A DNA stretch of 64,000 nucleotides from Argyresthia goedartella. Taxonomy: Eukaryota; Arthropoda; Insecta; Lepidoptera; Argyresthiidae. Positions 19,507-29,837 of the stretch are shown one piece after another. Each line of letters starts with the position of its first letter. Positions within the stretch are counted from its first letter, which is position 1. The notes under the pieces were generated by a model that saw nothing but the letters and a program-made list of their open reading frames with translations, was not told the origin of the DNA and ran no database searches. A program made the translations under genes and the position numbers. Location of the stretch: NCBI GenBank assembly GCA_949825045.1, contig OX463809.1, forward strand, positions 3,623,501 to 3,687,500, read 5' to 3'.

Positions 19507-20732
19507 GGGAGTATGAGTCGTTAGGACACATGTCGGTATCGGGTGTGGACTGGAGATCTGAGGATCATTGTTTCCTTCCACACCATGCCGTCCTGCGAAC
19601 CCCTACCGGCAAGATTCGAGTTGTTTTTGATGGGTCAGCACCTACCTCGAACGGGATGTCCCTGAATCAGTGTCTACATTCGGGACCCAAGTTGAGTCGT
19701 GATATTTCGGATATTCTCACGAGCTTTCGGAGACACCAGATTGTATTTGTCGCAGACATTCGGATGATGTTTAGGCAAACGGTAATTCATCCGGCTGACA
19801 GAAGGTATCAGTTGATACTTTGGCGTGAGACCACGGCCGAGCCAGTCAAGGTCTATGAGTTAAACACGAACACGTATGGGTTACGGTCTAGCCCGTATTT
19901 GGCGATGCGTACCCTGCGGGAGTTGGCGTCGCGTGACCGTGTGAGCTATCCTAGAGCCGCCGCTATCCTGGAGCAAGATTTGTACGTCGATGACGTCTGC
20001 ACAGGGGCAGCCAGTGTAGAGGAAGCTCTGGACCAACGTGACGAGCTCATTCAATTGCTGGAACGAGGCGGCTATGAACTACGCAAGTGGATTTCCAACT
20101 CCCCTGAGTTGATGGCTGGTCTCCCAGATGAGTTTCAACAAGACCCGCACGTTTTTGAGAATCCTGACAACCCTAACATGTTGTCAGTGCTTGGAATTCA
20201 GTACCGGCCCGTCCATGATGAGTTTACCTATCGGGTGGTTTTAGAAACACCGAAGGCCTGGACGAAGCGGTCAGTACTGTCAACGATTGCGAGAACGTCC
20301 GACCCGAATGGATGGATTTCTCCAGTCACCTTTGCTCTCAAATGTTTTATGCAAAGGCTATGGGCGGCTCAGTTGACCTAGGACACCCACCTCTCAGGTG
20401 ATTTGTTGACTGATTGGACGCGAATGTTCACCTCGCTATCGGACATAAATAATGTATCGCTGCCGAGGAAATTGGTCCCTGCTGGGGATTACAGGGCAAC
20501 CCTTCACGGGTTTTGTGATGCCTCTGAACGAGGGTTTGCGGCAGCGGTTTATTTGCGAACCGTCACCTCCACCGGGGAGGTCGACGTGCGTTTGGTTTTG
20601 GCAAAAAGCAAGGTAGCGCCTATTCGGACAAGGATGACGATTCCAAAACTGGAACTGTCCGGGGCTGCTCTTTTGACCAAACTTTTGAATCACACTCTAA
20701 CAGTGTTGCGTGGGTCAGTGGTTTTGTAGGAT
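19503..20732 (+). pseudogene. BEL/Pao copy B reverse transcriptase and RNase H start
   Basis: RT motifs VFVADIRMMF and LYVDDVCTG are intact. Unlike copy A the frame passes the ALKCFMQRLWAAQL region, but it then hits a TAG after AQLT (20379-20381). The RNase H part resumes at 20403 and ends at a second private TAG at 20727-20729, just before the YAWTDSQ motif. These nonsense changes are absent from copy A. Confidence 0.85.
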
Positions 20733-21831
20733 ACGGTGTACGCTTGGACGGACAGCCAGATTGTTTTATGCTGGCTGAAGGCTTCGGTCCATAACTTAGA
20801 GGTTTTTGTTGCGAACCGTGTCTCCCAGATTGTGTCGTCTGAGGTCCCACTGACCTGGAGACATGTACCAGGAGAATTGAACCCGTCTGATTGTGCATCC
20901 AGGGGATGTCGGGCTCCTGAACTCGTTAGACACCATTTGTGGTGGGGACCACCCTGGCTTGCCAAGAGAGAATCGGACTGGCCCCACAGCCATCTAGTAG
21001 TATCTTCGGATCATGGCCCCAGAGCGGCCGTGCATGTTACCCAGAAGGCTGAGGACCCTGACGCCGGGTTTCTGCTGGACCGGTATAGCTCACTTGACAA
21101 GTTGATAAACGTGTCCACTTGGATTAGGAGATTCGCTCGAAATTGTCGTACTCCTCGCGATCAGCGAACGTTGAACCCTATTCTGACTCCGGCAGAGCGA
21201 AACGAGTCGCTGTTGAATTTGGTCCGGTTGGTACAGTCCTCGAAGTTTGGGGCAGAATTGGAGATTATACGAAGTGGACGTTCGAAATTGAAGGGAGCCG
21301 TCGCGCGTCTCAACCCCTTTGTTGATTCGACCGGGTTACTTCGGGTAGGAGGAAGATTGCGCAATGCGAATCTGTCGTATTCGGCTCGTCACCCACTTCT
21401 GCTCCCCAAGGGGGGACAGTTAGTTGAATTGCTGGTGACTGATCGTCATATTAAAAACGGGCATGCCGGCTGTAACGCGTTGTTGGCCACGTTCCAGCGG
21501 GAGTTTTGGATCTTATCTGCCTGCCGTGCCATACGGAACATCGTGTTTCGGTGCATGCCTTGTTATCGACTTAAGGCTGCCACGATGCAACCTCTCATGG
21601 GGGACTTGCCCCCTGATCGTGTGAATGAGGTCAGACCGTTTTCAGGTGTTGGTACGGATTTTGCAGGACCGTTTATGGTGAAGAGTTCACGATTGCGTAC
21701 CGCTAAGCAATACAAGGCGTACCTATGTGTGTTTGTTTGTTTATCCACCAAGGCGGTACATCTCGAGCTCGTTGCTGATCTCTCGACAGAGGCTTTCATT
21801 GCTTGTTTGGATAGGTTTGTTTCTCGAAGGG
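20733..21831 (+). pseudogene. BEL/Pao copy B RNase H end and integrase, cut by copy C
   Basis: An open frame containing YAWTDSQIVLCW, the integrase zinc region DRHIKNGHAGC ... FRCMPCYRLKAAT, and the core start GVGTDFAGPF and CVFVCLSTKAVHLELV. The reading stays in frame through the point where copy A has its palindromic insertion. It ends at DRFVSRR, where copy C starts; the second catalytic D and the E of the integrase are missing. Confidence 0.85.
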
Positions 21832-22209
21832 TGTTTAATTCCACGCCTCAACCGAACGGCGTGGAATCATGAGGGGCTGGGTTTTTGCCAGCACGGGAGA
21901 GAATCGTGAGTGGTACTTTACCTTGCCGTCGTAGACCGGAATTCGAAAGCTCGATTCGAGGCAGAAATACGGGATAGGAGCACAAGTGTGGTAGGAGAGG
22001 AACCGAATCTCACTCGTTTCGCTGCCCGACGCTGTCGCCGGCGTGTTGCTTGCCGACACGAGGAGTCGCCGTCCGAATACGACGAGTTGGGGACCGTACA
22101 ACTTCAACCTTCACAACACGAATCACTAACGCGAATCCACTTATTTCCCGACGATTATTATGATGAACACTCCGACCAGGCCCGACACCTGTGTTAGACA
22201 ATTGTTACA
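21832..22209 (-). repeat. Candidate 3' LTR of BEL/Pao copy C
   Basis: The segment starts TGTTTAATTCCACGCC at its border with copy B and ends ...CAATTGTTACA, so it has TGT...ACA ends and about 378 bp. It lies downstream (minus strand) of the copy C pol stop. A second copy, the 5' LTR, was not found, so the inner border is provisional. The bases AAGGG next to 21832 would be the target duplication. Confidence 0.45.
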
Positions 22210-22430
22210 CTGAAATACATTCAAGGCCCGACGCCATGAGCAGACATGTTTTATCTCACGACAAGAAAGTAACCTCTAATTTCTCACCTCGTTTCGATAC
22301 GAGTGACAGCTGCGGTTCCGTTTCCGCTAGTGATGTCCCGATTACTCGCGATCGATCCGCGCAACGAAAACCGGTGCGTTCCGAAGCATAAATATTAAAG
22401 TCACCCGCCCGGACAGGCCCGAACCTGTCC

Positions 22431-22865
22431 CTAATCAAAAGGAAGGCGAGAAAGTGTTGCGACCGCTCTCTTGAGGACCGAGTCCCCCACCTTGACTTCT
22501 GCTGATCGAGGCGTGCCATCCCGACCCGTGTACAAATTGACGATCCGTCCTCGTCTCCATCTCAATGATGGCAGATCCTTAATCAGCACCAAATCACCGA
22601 CTTGATGGGGGCTCGTCCGGTCAGTCTACTTAAGGCGCTACTACTGCAAGATCTGCAAGTACTCAAGGGACCACCGTTTCCAAAAATCTTGAGCCATCTG
22701 CTGCAACATCTGCCACCTAGTTAACCGACTTAACTTAACATCACCGAATGGGTATTCTGGCAGGGCGTTAAGGGGCTGACCTATCAGGAAGTGACCCGGC
22801 GTCAACGCTTCCAAATCATTTGGATCCGAACTGAGCGGGCACAATGAACGCGAGTTCAGTGTCAT
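22431..22865 (-). pseudogene. BEL/Pao copy C pol C-terminus (DUF5641-like)
   Basis: The minus strand reads NSRSLCPLSSDPNDLEALTP, a QILQ segment with two adjacent stops, then VGDLVLIKDLPSLRWRRGRI and a stop after SRLPFD at 22431-22433. This conserved tail follows the integrase core in BEL/Pao pol and is absent from copies A and B. Confidence 0.75.
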
Positions 22866-24164
22866 TTAAATTTTACAGAACAGCGTCGCAAGCTCTTCAA
22901 AGCGTAGAGAGGTCTCACCGATGATCCTCGTCAGGTGCGACTTAGCCGATTTAACCGCAGCCTCAAAAATTCCTCCCCAATGAGGACATCCCGGCGGACT
23001 GAAAACCCATTCAATCCCTCGTCGGGAGCAAGCCGTACCGATGGCGTCCTGGTTACCGTTCAGGAATTGAGTAACCTCCTGCAGATATCGCCTGGCTCCG
23101 ACAAAATTTGTGCCGTTGTCCGAACGGATTAATGTCGGGAGGCCCCTTCGTGAGACGAACCGATCTAGACATGCGATAAATGCCTCTGTAGTGAGGTCAC
23201 TGACCACCTCCAAGTGGACTGCCTTCGTGGCCAAGAACACGAAGACGCACAGGTATGCCTTCACTAATCTGGCGTTCCGTAGCTGTGAAGACTTGAACAT
23301 GAATGGTCCCGCGAAATCCGTTCCGACACCCGCAAAGGGCCGGATTTCGTTAACCCTATCCGAGGGCAAATCGCCCATCTGGGGCTGCATCGTAGCCGCC
23401 TTGGCCCGATAACAAGGCAGGCACCGAAATACGACGCTACGCACTAAGCGTCTTCCCGATAGAATCCAGAACTCGCGCTGGAGAAACGCCATCAAGGCGT
23501 GGCATCCGATATGCCCATTCCGAATGTGTCGATCCTGTATCAACAGTTCGACCAACTTCCCTTTCCTAGGGAGTAACAACGGGTGGCGAGCCGCATAAGG
23601 CAGGTTGGCATTCCGCAGCCGACCTCCTACCCTCAGCAATCCGTGAGGGTCAATAAACGGGTTGAGCCGAGCCACAGCTCCCTTCAGTTGGACGCGTCCG
23701 CGTCTCAGAATGTCCAATTCGGACTTAAAGTGCACCGTCTGCACGTTCTGTACCAATGCGAACAACGCATGGTTCCGTTCCCGTGGTGTCAGGACCTGTG
23801 TCCGCACCCGTTGCGCCTCAGAATTGCGACAATTCCGCGCAAATCGGAAGATCCAGGCGGTCACATTGACCAGCTTGTCGAGCGAGCTGTACCGTTCCAG
23901 CAGGCTGAACTCCTCTTCCGGCTCTGGTTGCGTCGTGCAGACACCGACTGTCAAGGCGCCGTTCGCCGAGGTAACGCGTGGACTCATTGGCCAATCCGAT
24001 TCGGCTTGAGTCAACCATTTTGGACCCCACCACAAGGGATGTCCAACCAACTCCGGAGCGTGACACCCACGAGACGCACAGTCTGCTGGGTTCATCTCCC
24101 CTGGAACATGTCTCCAGATTAAGGGAACCTCCGAATAAAATCTGCGAAACCCGATTCGCCACAA
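22866..24164 (-). pseudogene. BEL/Pao copy C integrase
   Basis: A 432-codon open frame with the zinc region DRHIRNGHIGCH ... FRCLPCYRAK and the core GVGTDFAGPF (D), TLIRSDNGTNFVGARRY (D) and CPHWGGIFEAAVKSAK (E). All three catalytic residues remain. It stops at CKI just where the NSRSL block should continue, and is out of frame with the RNase H region above. Confidence 0.85.
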
Positions 24165-24453
24165 AAATCTCCAGCTTGTGAACTGAAGCCTTCAGCCAGC
24201 ATAACACGATCTGGCTGTCCGTCCAAGCGTAGACCGTATCTTCTAACGCTATTGACCCACGAAGAACCGTCATCGTGTGGTTGAGCAGACGAGTCAGGAG
24301 AGCCGCTCCCGAAAGCTCTAATTTGGGAATGGTCAGGCGATTGCGCAACGGCGCAACCTTGCTCTTGGCCATGACCAACCTCCCCCGAGGAGTCGACCGT
24401 ACGCAGATATACCGCAGCTCCGTAGCCCTTCTCCGAGGCATCGCAAAACCCAT
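23990..24453 (-). pseudogene. BEL/Pao copy C RNase H
   Basis: RNase H residues are visible as HGFCDASEKGYGAAVYL (in the RT frame), LTIPKLELSGAALLTRL and VYAWTDSQIVLCW. One frameshift near 24380 and another near 24130 split the domain across three frames. Confidence 0.7.
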
Positions 24454-25753
24454 GCAGGGTGGCGGTGTATCGTTTGGTGGGGACCAACCTCCGTGGCAGT
24501 GAAATCCGATTGATGCCAGGGAGGGTCGAAAAGAACGAGTCCCACTCTGAGCTCAATGACCCGCCGATCGGGTCGTCCCATTTCAGCTCAGCAGACCACA
24601 ATTGCTGCATAAAACACTTGAGCTGAAATGTTACCGGGGTGATCCACCCGTTTGGATCAAATGTCCTAGCCACCGTTGAAAGGACGTTCCGTTTCGTCCA
24701 GACCTTCGGGGAGTCCAACTCGACCCGATACGAAAACATGTCTGACACCGGCTGGTACTGGACGCCTAATACCGACAACATATTTGAATTTTCCAAATTT
24801 TCAAAAATGTGGGGATCCTGCTGGTAGTCATCCGGAAGACCAGTCAGTAACTCTGGAGAGTTCGACATCCATTTCCGGAGCTCGTAACCTCCACCCCGTA
24901 AGAGCTCAACTAGCTCGTCCCGTCGAGCGAGCGCCTCCTCTACGGAATCTGCACCGGTACAGATATCGTCCACGTAGAGATCCTGCTCCAGGATCGCTGC
25001 TCCTCTAGGGAAGTTCAAGACCGCGTGATGGGGAAGGAAGCAGTGGTCTTCACGCTTCCAGTCGATACCCGAAACCGACATGTGGCCGAGCGACTCGTAT
25101 TCCCGCATGAAGTCGACATACTTCTGCCGGAAAATCCCGTCACGCTTCATGCGTCGTTCCATCGACAGAAGCCGCGTTTCGGCTGCATGGTGTGAACTGC
25201 CCAGCGGTGGGCGATCACTCCGGAATGGAAGACGTGTGAGAAATCGACCTGACCGAAGGCGACCAGTATTGTTCCGATAAAACTGTTCACACTCTTCTTC
25301 AACCGGGTCCAACCGGCGGACCGTAGGTGGTTCCTCCACCTCCCAAAACTTCTGTATCACCTCCGAGAGTACAGAACCGAATAAGGGACTACGAGTCGCT
25401 AGGCGTGGGGCAGCCGGCATGACCGGACCCATTACCGCATGGCCCAGTCTGGTGTTGACCGAAACCAGACCAGTCGCCTGCAACGCGTGGACACCTGGCA
25501 CTAACAGGTATCCCAAGGCATCGACACCCAATAAAATGTCTACTGGGCCCGGAATATCGAACTCCGGGTCAGCCAGTGACAACCCAGCGACCAACTGTCG
25601 CACCGAGGGCGACAACCGTACGTGAGGGTGTGAGCCCATCACATTAGGCATGACTAATGCCGTGACCGTCAGATTCACCGATGAATCCACCCGTGACGAG
25701 AGAGTAATCCGACATACTCCCTTAACGGAACCGACTTGGGGAAGTGTTCCCAA
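24370..25753 (-). pseudogene. BEL/Pao copy C protease C-terminus and deleted RT
   Basis: The frame holds the protease body (VDILLGVDALGYLLV) and RT start (SGIDWKREDHCFLPHHAVL), then jumps in frame to FPRGAAILEQDLYVDDICTG. Against copies A/B about 120 residues between these points are missing, including the first catalytic Asp of the palm. The YVDD box is kept, but the enzyme cannot work. Confidence 0.85.
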
Positions 25754-27172
25754 TTCCCCGAATGGAATGTGGATACTCCCTTACCGAAATGCCCAACCGT
25801 CTTACAAGGTTGCACGAGACTAAGCACCCCTGGGCCCCCGAGTCCAATAGTGCTCGTGCCACACAAGATTTGCCGTCCGAACTCCACGCTATCACAGAGG
25901 CGGTGGGGAGCATGACCGTCTGTGGAGTGGCGGCACCCTGTAAGTGGGCGGCACCTCCGCGGGATCCGAACCCGCTCAGACCTCCGTCAGCCTTGGAGTA
26001 ACTCGGCTGCTGATATGCAACCGGCATATCAGACCGTATGTGCATCAAGGGGTCCCAACCCGTATAATAGGCCCCTCGCTGTCCTGGTATCCGATCATAC
26101 CGGACGGTGTACGGTGTGCCCGGTGGCCACCGTGGATGGAGGGGGCAGAGCGGATCCAACCTGGGGCGCTCTAGGAATGAGGGCGACATCCGACTGTTCG
26201 CCTCCCAGAGCGACGGGCAGGGTGGCGCAGAAAGTGGTGGGCTCCCAGCCTTCGCGCCACTCATAGGTGCCATCTGACACCCGCCCGTAACACGCGGTGA
26301 GCCAGCGGCCCGAAGTCCTCGCTGACCCTGGACAGCGGCGACCGAACCCCGGCTATCCCGCCTGTTACCCCCCGCGCGCGCAAACCGACTTTGAACAGCT
26401 GCAGGCAACCGTGACAAAACCATATACAATACGATATATGACCATTGGTCTACCGGCAGACCAAGGTTCTGAAGGGCCTTAGTGGCCACCAGCACAGGGT
26501 TGAGCACCTGTACCCGGATGTCAACATCCCGGGTTACTCTTGGGATGCTAAACAGCTTCCCCAGCTGCGCATCAACCAACCGCCGGTTGTGTTGGTAGCG
26601 GTCAAACAATATGGACCGGGCTATCTCGTAATTGCCTGCCGTGACCGTTAGGTGACCGACCAACTCCTTCGGTTCACCCCGCAGTGCCATCAATAGTTGG
26701 GCCAACTTGTAGGCGTTGTCCAGGTCGTCCCGACCGTGGACCAGACTATTGAATAAATTGATGAATGCCGGCCACTCATCAATTGCCCCACCGAAGGCCG
26801 GAATCTCCAGGTGTGGCAGCCGTCCAACAACACCCTTAGGGGGGGGTCTCCGCTACCCTCCCCGCGGTCATTCCGACGCGACCGCTTAATTTTTTCCGCG
26901 CGACGCTCGATGTCGCCCAAGCACTCCATCGCTTGGTCAGCATCCGCGCAGAGCTGCTTCACTGCAGCCACCGAGGCCTCATCCGTAAGCCCGAGGGCTT
27001 CAGCCTCCGCAGCCAGCCGACACACCTTCCCGACGCGTGTCATTGCGTCCTCCACACGCTTGAGCAGGACATCGTCCATGTCAGGTCGCTCCACATACTT
27101 GTGAGTATGGGCGAGCCATCTCATCTCCTCACGGACACCATACTGCAGTACCGTCAAGGGCGAAGGTGCCAT
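25754..27172 (-). pseudogene. BEL/Pao copy C gag, frameshifted, no zinc knuckles
   Basis: The N-terminal part (27172-26690; MAPSPLTVLQYGVREEMRWLA, an alpha-helical charged region) is frameshifted near 26840 relative to the DUF1759-like part (26705 downward; ALRGEPKELVGHLTVTAGNY; MVLSRLPAAVQSRF). Where copies A/B have zinc knuckles, this copy passes directly to a Pro/Arg-rich tail, then to the protease start ALLDSGAQGCLVS without a stop between gag and protease. Confidence 0.78.
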
Positions 27173-27953
27173 GGTTACCGATTCAATTGTTTCTGGTCCT
27201 ATGCTTCACTACCGAACTAAGCACAGCCAGAGACCAGCACTTGCCCGTCAGCGCTGGGCACAGAAATTAAAACTAAGTTGTCAAAACCAAGGCAACCACT
27301 AAAACAATTAAATCCTAAACAATATTTAATATGGTCGCCCTGTGGACATACACCTTATAAATATACACTCTAAATCAATTAGAGAATGCCACCATAAAGC
27401 ACAATAAAAATAACACCCAAAATTTGTTATATAAACAATAAAAAAAAAAATTTATTAAAAAATAATAAGTGGTGGGCTCCGAGACTATAAACCTAACCAA
27501 TATAGCACCCTAACCACACTGGATTCCGAAATCCAAGCTATTTTTAATATAATGTAGGTAGCCGGGAACCTTCTAGAAGTGGTCCCTCCGATATGACCCA
27601 CACTTCTACTGAGGTCAGCAAAATCAGCTTAATACCCCTTAAATAGCCTGACCCTGCTCTGTAATCCGAAACAACACTGCAATGCTATGGAACCCGACTG
27701 CAATGCTATAGTCCGACCGAATGACTGTTTCTTAGGCACACCGAGTAGTTTCCGACTACAAATTTATAATAATTGTTAACTAAATTGACAATTATACTTT
27801 CACTAACCGAAAATGAACTTTAATTGTGGTATACCGACCACAGACTCACTCACAACTGATTGCCGGCCAATCTTAGATATTCTTTTCTCCCAACTACCAT
27901 GTGGCAAAAAAACAACCCTACAACCGTCCGTGAATCGGTGATTTCGCACTAGG
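27173..27953 (-). other. AT-rich leader region upstream of copy C gag, origin unclear
   Basis: No gene is seen. The part near gag (27173-27550) is AT-rich with poly-A/T, as in the copy A leader. Beyond it lie paired phrases such as TGCAATGCTATGGAACCCGAC / TGCAATGCTATAGTCCGACC at about 27679-27720. Neither a 5' LTR matching 21832-22209 nor the missing integrase of copy B can be found, suggesting a deletion in this interval. Confidence 0.35.
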
Positions 27954-28198
27954 CATCTGGAATGTATTCGGGATTCCCTCAGGATTGTTAATATAGCTGA
28001 GTGTGCCGTTGTCTCTCGAACCAGATAAAGTTCGGATTTTCGTGCCCGAATTGTATTTACCAGTAGAAACATAACCTGTGTTGGACACTGTGCTCATCAC
28101 GTTGGCCCGCCAGTCATACCTGCTTGGCTGAAGAACCTGTCTACCAAGAAGAGCCTAGGGTGCACCCGGGCCTTGCAGAGAGACAGGAGGTTGACGGG
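27954..28198 (+). repeat. LTR remnant matching copy A LTR, inverted
   Basis: This 245-bp segment matches 12456-12702 reversed, at roughly 90% identity or better by eye. Its orientation is that of copy B, so it may be what is left of the copy B 3' LTR. Its right end coincides with the end of the OTU-like coding region. Confidence 0.65.
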
Positions 28199-28670
28199 AC
28201 GGAACTTTGGTTGTCGCGCTGTATTTTGGTATGGGAAAAGTGAGATGCTGTAGATTTGACTGGTTGTTGATTACGTTTTGGGGCTCTATTATGTATGCGC
28301 TGTCGGAAAAGGTCAAGTTGATAGTTCCGACAGCTTTATATTCTTGTTGGGGGCTATATACGATTGATGGGCCATTTTGTTGATGGATCGCTACACTTAT
28401 TACGTAGAACTCCGCGGCTGCTATGGTAATTTCTTCACCTCCCCACGTGCCCTGTATGTGGAGATTTTTTATGTACTCAGTGAAAGCTTCTGCGTTTGGT
28501 GCGTCGATCGCAAGTTTGATGCGTGGATAATTGCTGTTAGCTTCCACGTATCTAGCTAAGTCGCTTCTGATGTGGGTATGGTTGAACGTCGCTCCAAACA
28601 GATGGTTGATTTGGTCTGCAATTGCATGGAACAGGCAGTTTCCATCTCTGGGCATTGGTAGAGTTTCCAT
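28155..28670 (-). CDS. OTU-domain cysteine-protease-like ORF, truncated, 171 aa
   Basis: The first 130 residues match the OTU deubiquitinase-like fold: MPRDGNCLFHAIADQINH with D9 and C12 of the catalytic box, GTWGGEEITIAAAEFYV in the middle, and a final INLTFSDSAYIIEP strand. OTU domains cleave ubiquitin-type links. They are also known inside some non-LTR retrotransposons and Helitron-type elements. The catalytic His that normally precedes the last aromatic residue is replaced by A125 (SAY instead of xHY), so activity is doubtful. The last 14 codons come from the adjoining LTR remnant, so the ORF is truncated. It lies in the 5' part of the inserted non-LTR element at 17259-29837 and may be part of its ORF1 or ORF2. 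Confidence 0.65.
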   Translation of the reverse strand: METLPMPRDGNCLFHAIADQINHLFGATFNHTHIRSDLARYVEANSNYPRIKLAIDAPNAEAFTEYIKNLHIQGTWGGEEITIAAAEFYVISVAIHQQNGPSIVYSPQQEYKAVGTINLTFSDSAYIIEPQNVINNQSNLQHLTFPIPKYSATTKVPSRQPPVSLQGPGAP

Positions 28671-29537
28671 TGTAAGATATTACTACAGCAGAAAGCCTCA
28701 AGCTGTTTTAGCTAATATGAATGTGTGTGTGGGTTGTTTCTAAGAGGTGTACGGCCGGTATGATGAGAGACGCTGTTTGGCCTTTTACGATCTATTTTTG
28801 TTCGAATGTTTCCCGGTATTTCCAAGATGGGCTGACACCATAGAATCGGTGCCAGATGTGTGAGGGAACGTTGTAGGTCTTTTGTGCTTCGAAGCTTTTT
28901 CATTGTTTTGTCTAGTTTCTGGGAGTTTGGTGAGATGGCCTTTTTATGGCATGCACGTGTTTAGTTTTTGTTTACTGTCGGGTTTATTATATTTGCAGTT
29001 TAGCTTCGTAAAAATAATTCTAGGATTGTTATTTTTGGGTTGGCTTATTCACAGAGTTTCAGGGTTTAGTGGAAGGTTATTGTTAATGACTGTTTTGAAT
29101 GGTCTTTCGAAGATGAGGAGAAAAGAAATCTCGAGGAGAATTATCTCGAATTTATTTTCAGGCAAAGCAATATAAGTATATGTAGCTATAATAATGTTTT
29201 ATTAGTTGATTTTGATATTGCGTAGGTAGGGAATTGTTATATCCTGCCTATGACGTACCTATAAATGTGATTATGGCTTAGTCAATAGGGGCGACCACTG
29301 CCGCGGTAAGTGGTGGTTTATTATTATCAGGCGGCGAGTGGTCCTGAGAGAAATAAAGTTAGAGATAGGTAATCACTATCAATGATGTCCTAATCGGAAT
29401 GATCTCACCGGGTTGGTGTGTTTAGCGGCGGTGGTGGTGGAGGCAGTAGCGTTGAGGGTGTGTTGCGTAGGCGTCGCTCGCTGCCGGCCTGTCGCTGCGT
29501 GGCTCAGACGTGCACCTGCCCTAGAATTCTAGGGCTT
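28671..29537 (-). other. 5' leader of the OTU-bearing element
   Basis: A minus-strand open stretch at 28903-28712 (MKKLRSTKDLQRSLTHLAPI...) precedes the OTU ORF in another frame and has no recognisable domain. The remainder is non-coding with a GGCGGTGGTGGTGG-type run at about 29424-29440. Confidence 0.3.
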
Positions 29538-29700
29538 GCACAGATGGGATGCCTGAGAGTATCGCGCAGTTCTCTTGGCATTCATTACACTTGACCGCAC
29601 TAGTATCATCACAATCACTGAAATGCGCGGTATTGCACAGATGGGGTGCCTAGATGGATCGCGCACATTCCCCAGGTAACCCTTACAGTAACACGCGGTA
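29538..29700 (-). repeat. Imperfect tandem repeats in a 5' UTR
   Basis: GCACAGATGGGATGCCTGAG...ATCGCGCAGTTC at 29538 and GCACAGATGGGGTGCCTAGA...ATCGCGCACATTC at 29637 are about 99 bp apart and similar over 50-60 bases. Monomer repeats near the 5' end of a non-LTR element often carry internal promoter function; that role is inferred. Confidence 0.45.
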
Positions 29701-29837
29701 TAAGCCAGGCTCGATTTCGGGCCTCCGGAGGCAGAACAAAAGGCGCGCGCCGGGGATGAAAACTATTGTTTGTTTAAATGCGTTTGCGAGATATCGGGGG
29801 GACACGTCCGTTCGGTCCGGCAACACAAACGCCACTC

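Larger units (their letters stand above)
17652..21831 (+). mobile_element. BEL/Pao LTR retrotransposon copy B, truncated and interrupted
   Basis: Plus-strand copy about 99% identical by eye to copy A (6876-11065) in opposite orientation. It begins inside gag at a point matching 11065, so the 5' LTR, leader and gag N-terminus are missing. It is cut in the integrase after CTCGAAGG by copy C (21832 onward). A 245-bp piece matching the LTR of copy A at 27954-28198, in the same orientation as copy B, may be the remains of its 3' LTR. Confidence 0.88.
21832..27953 (-). mobile_element. BEL/Pao LTR retrotransposon copy C, a second family
   Basis: A minus-strand element clearly different from A/B (perhaps 60% similar at protein level by eye), inserted into the integrase of copy B. 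Order: leader (above 27172), gag (27172-about 25900), protease, RT, RNase H, integrase, pol C-terminus (stop at 22431), candidate 3' LTR. It is defective: the zinc knuckles of gag and about 120 residues of RT are deleted, and several frameshifts are present. The 5' LTR is not recognised, and 27173-27953 has unclear content. Confidence 0.8.
17259..29837 (-). mobile_element. OTU-bearing non-LTR element with (CATT)n tail, interior replaced
   Basis: The inserted unit between the two 25-bp duplicates. On the minus strand it starts at 29837 with a 5' leader holding imperfect tandem repeats (about 29538-29700), contains the OTU-like ORF (28670-28155), and ends at 17259 with (CATT)n after a 3' UTR-like stretch (17651-17285). 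A simple-sequence 3' tail next to a target duplication is the hallmark of LINE insertion. Its middle is now BEL/Pao copies B and C (17652-28198). No reverse transcriptase of its own remains, so its clade is unknown. Confidence 0.55.

Noticed and set aside
6876..21831. Host segmental duplication to explain BEL copies A and B
   Set aside because: Similarity does not extend past element sequence at the 17651 border and the other flanks are explained by known elements, though shared lesions keep duplication of the element itself possible.
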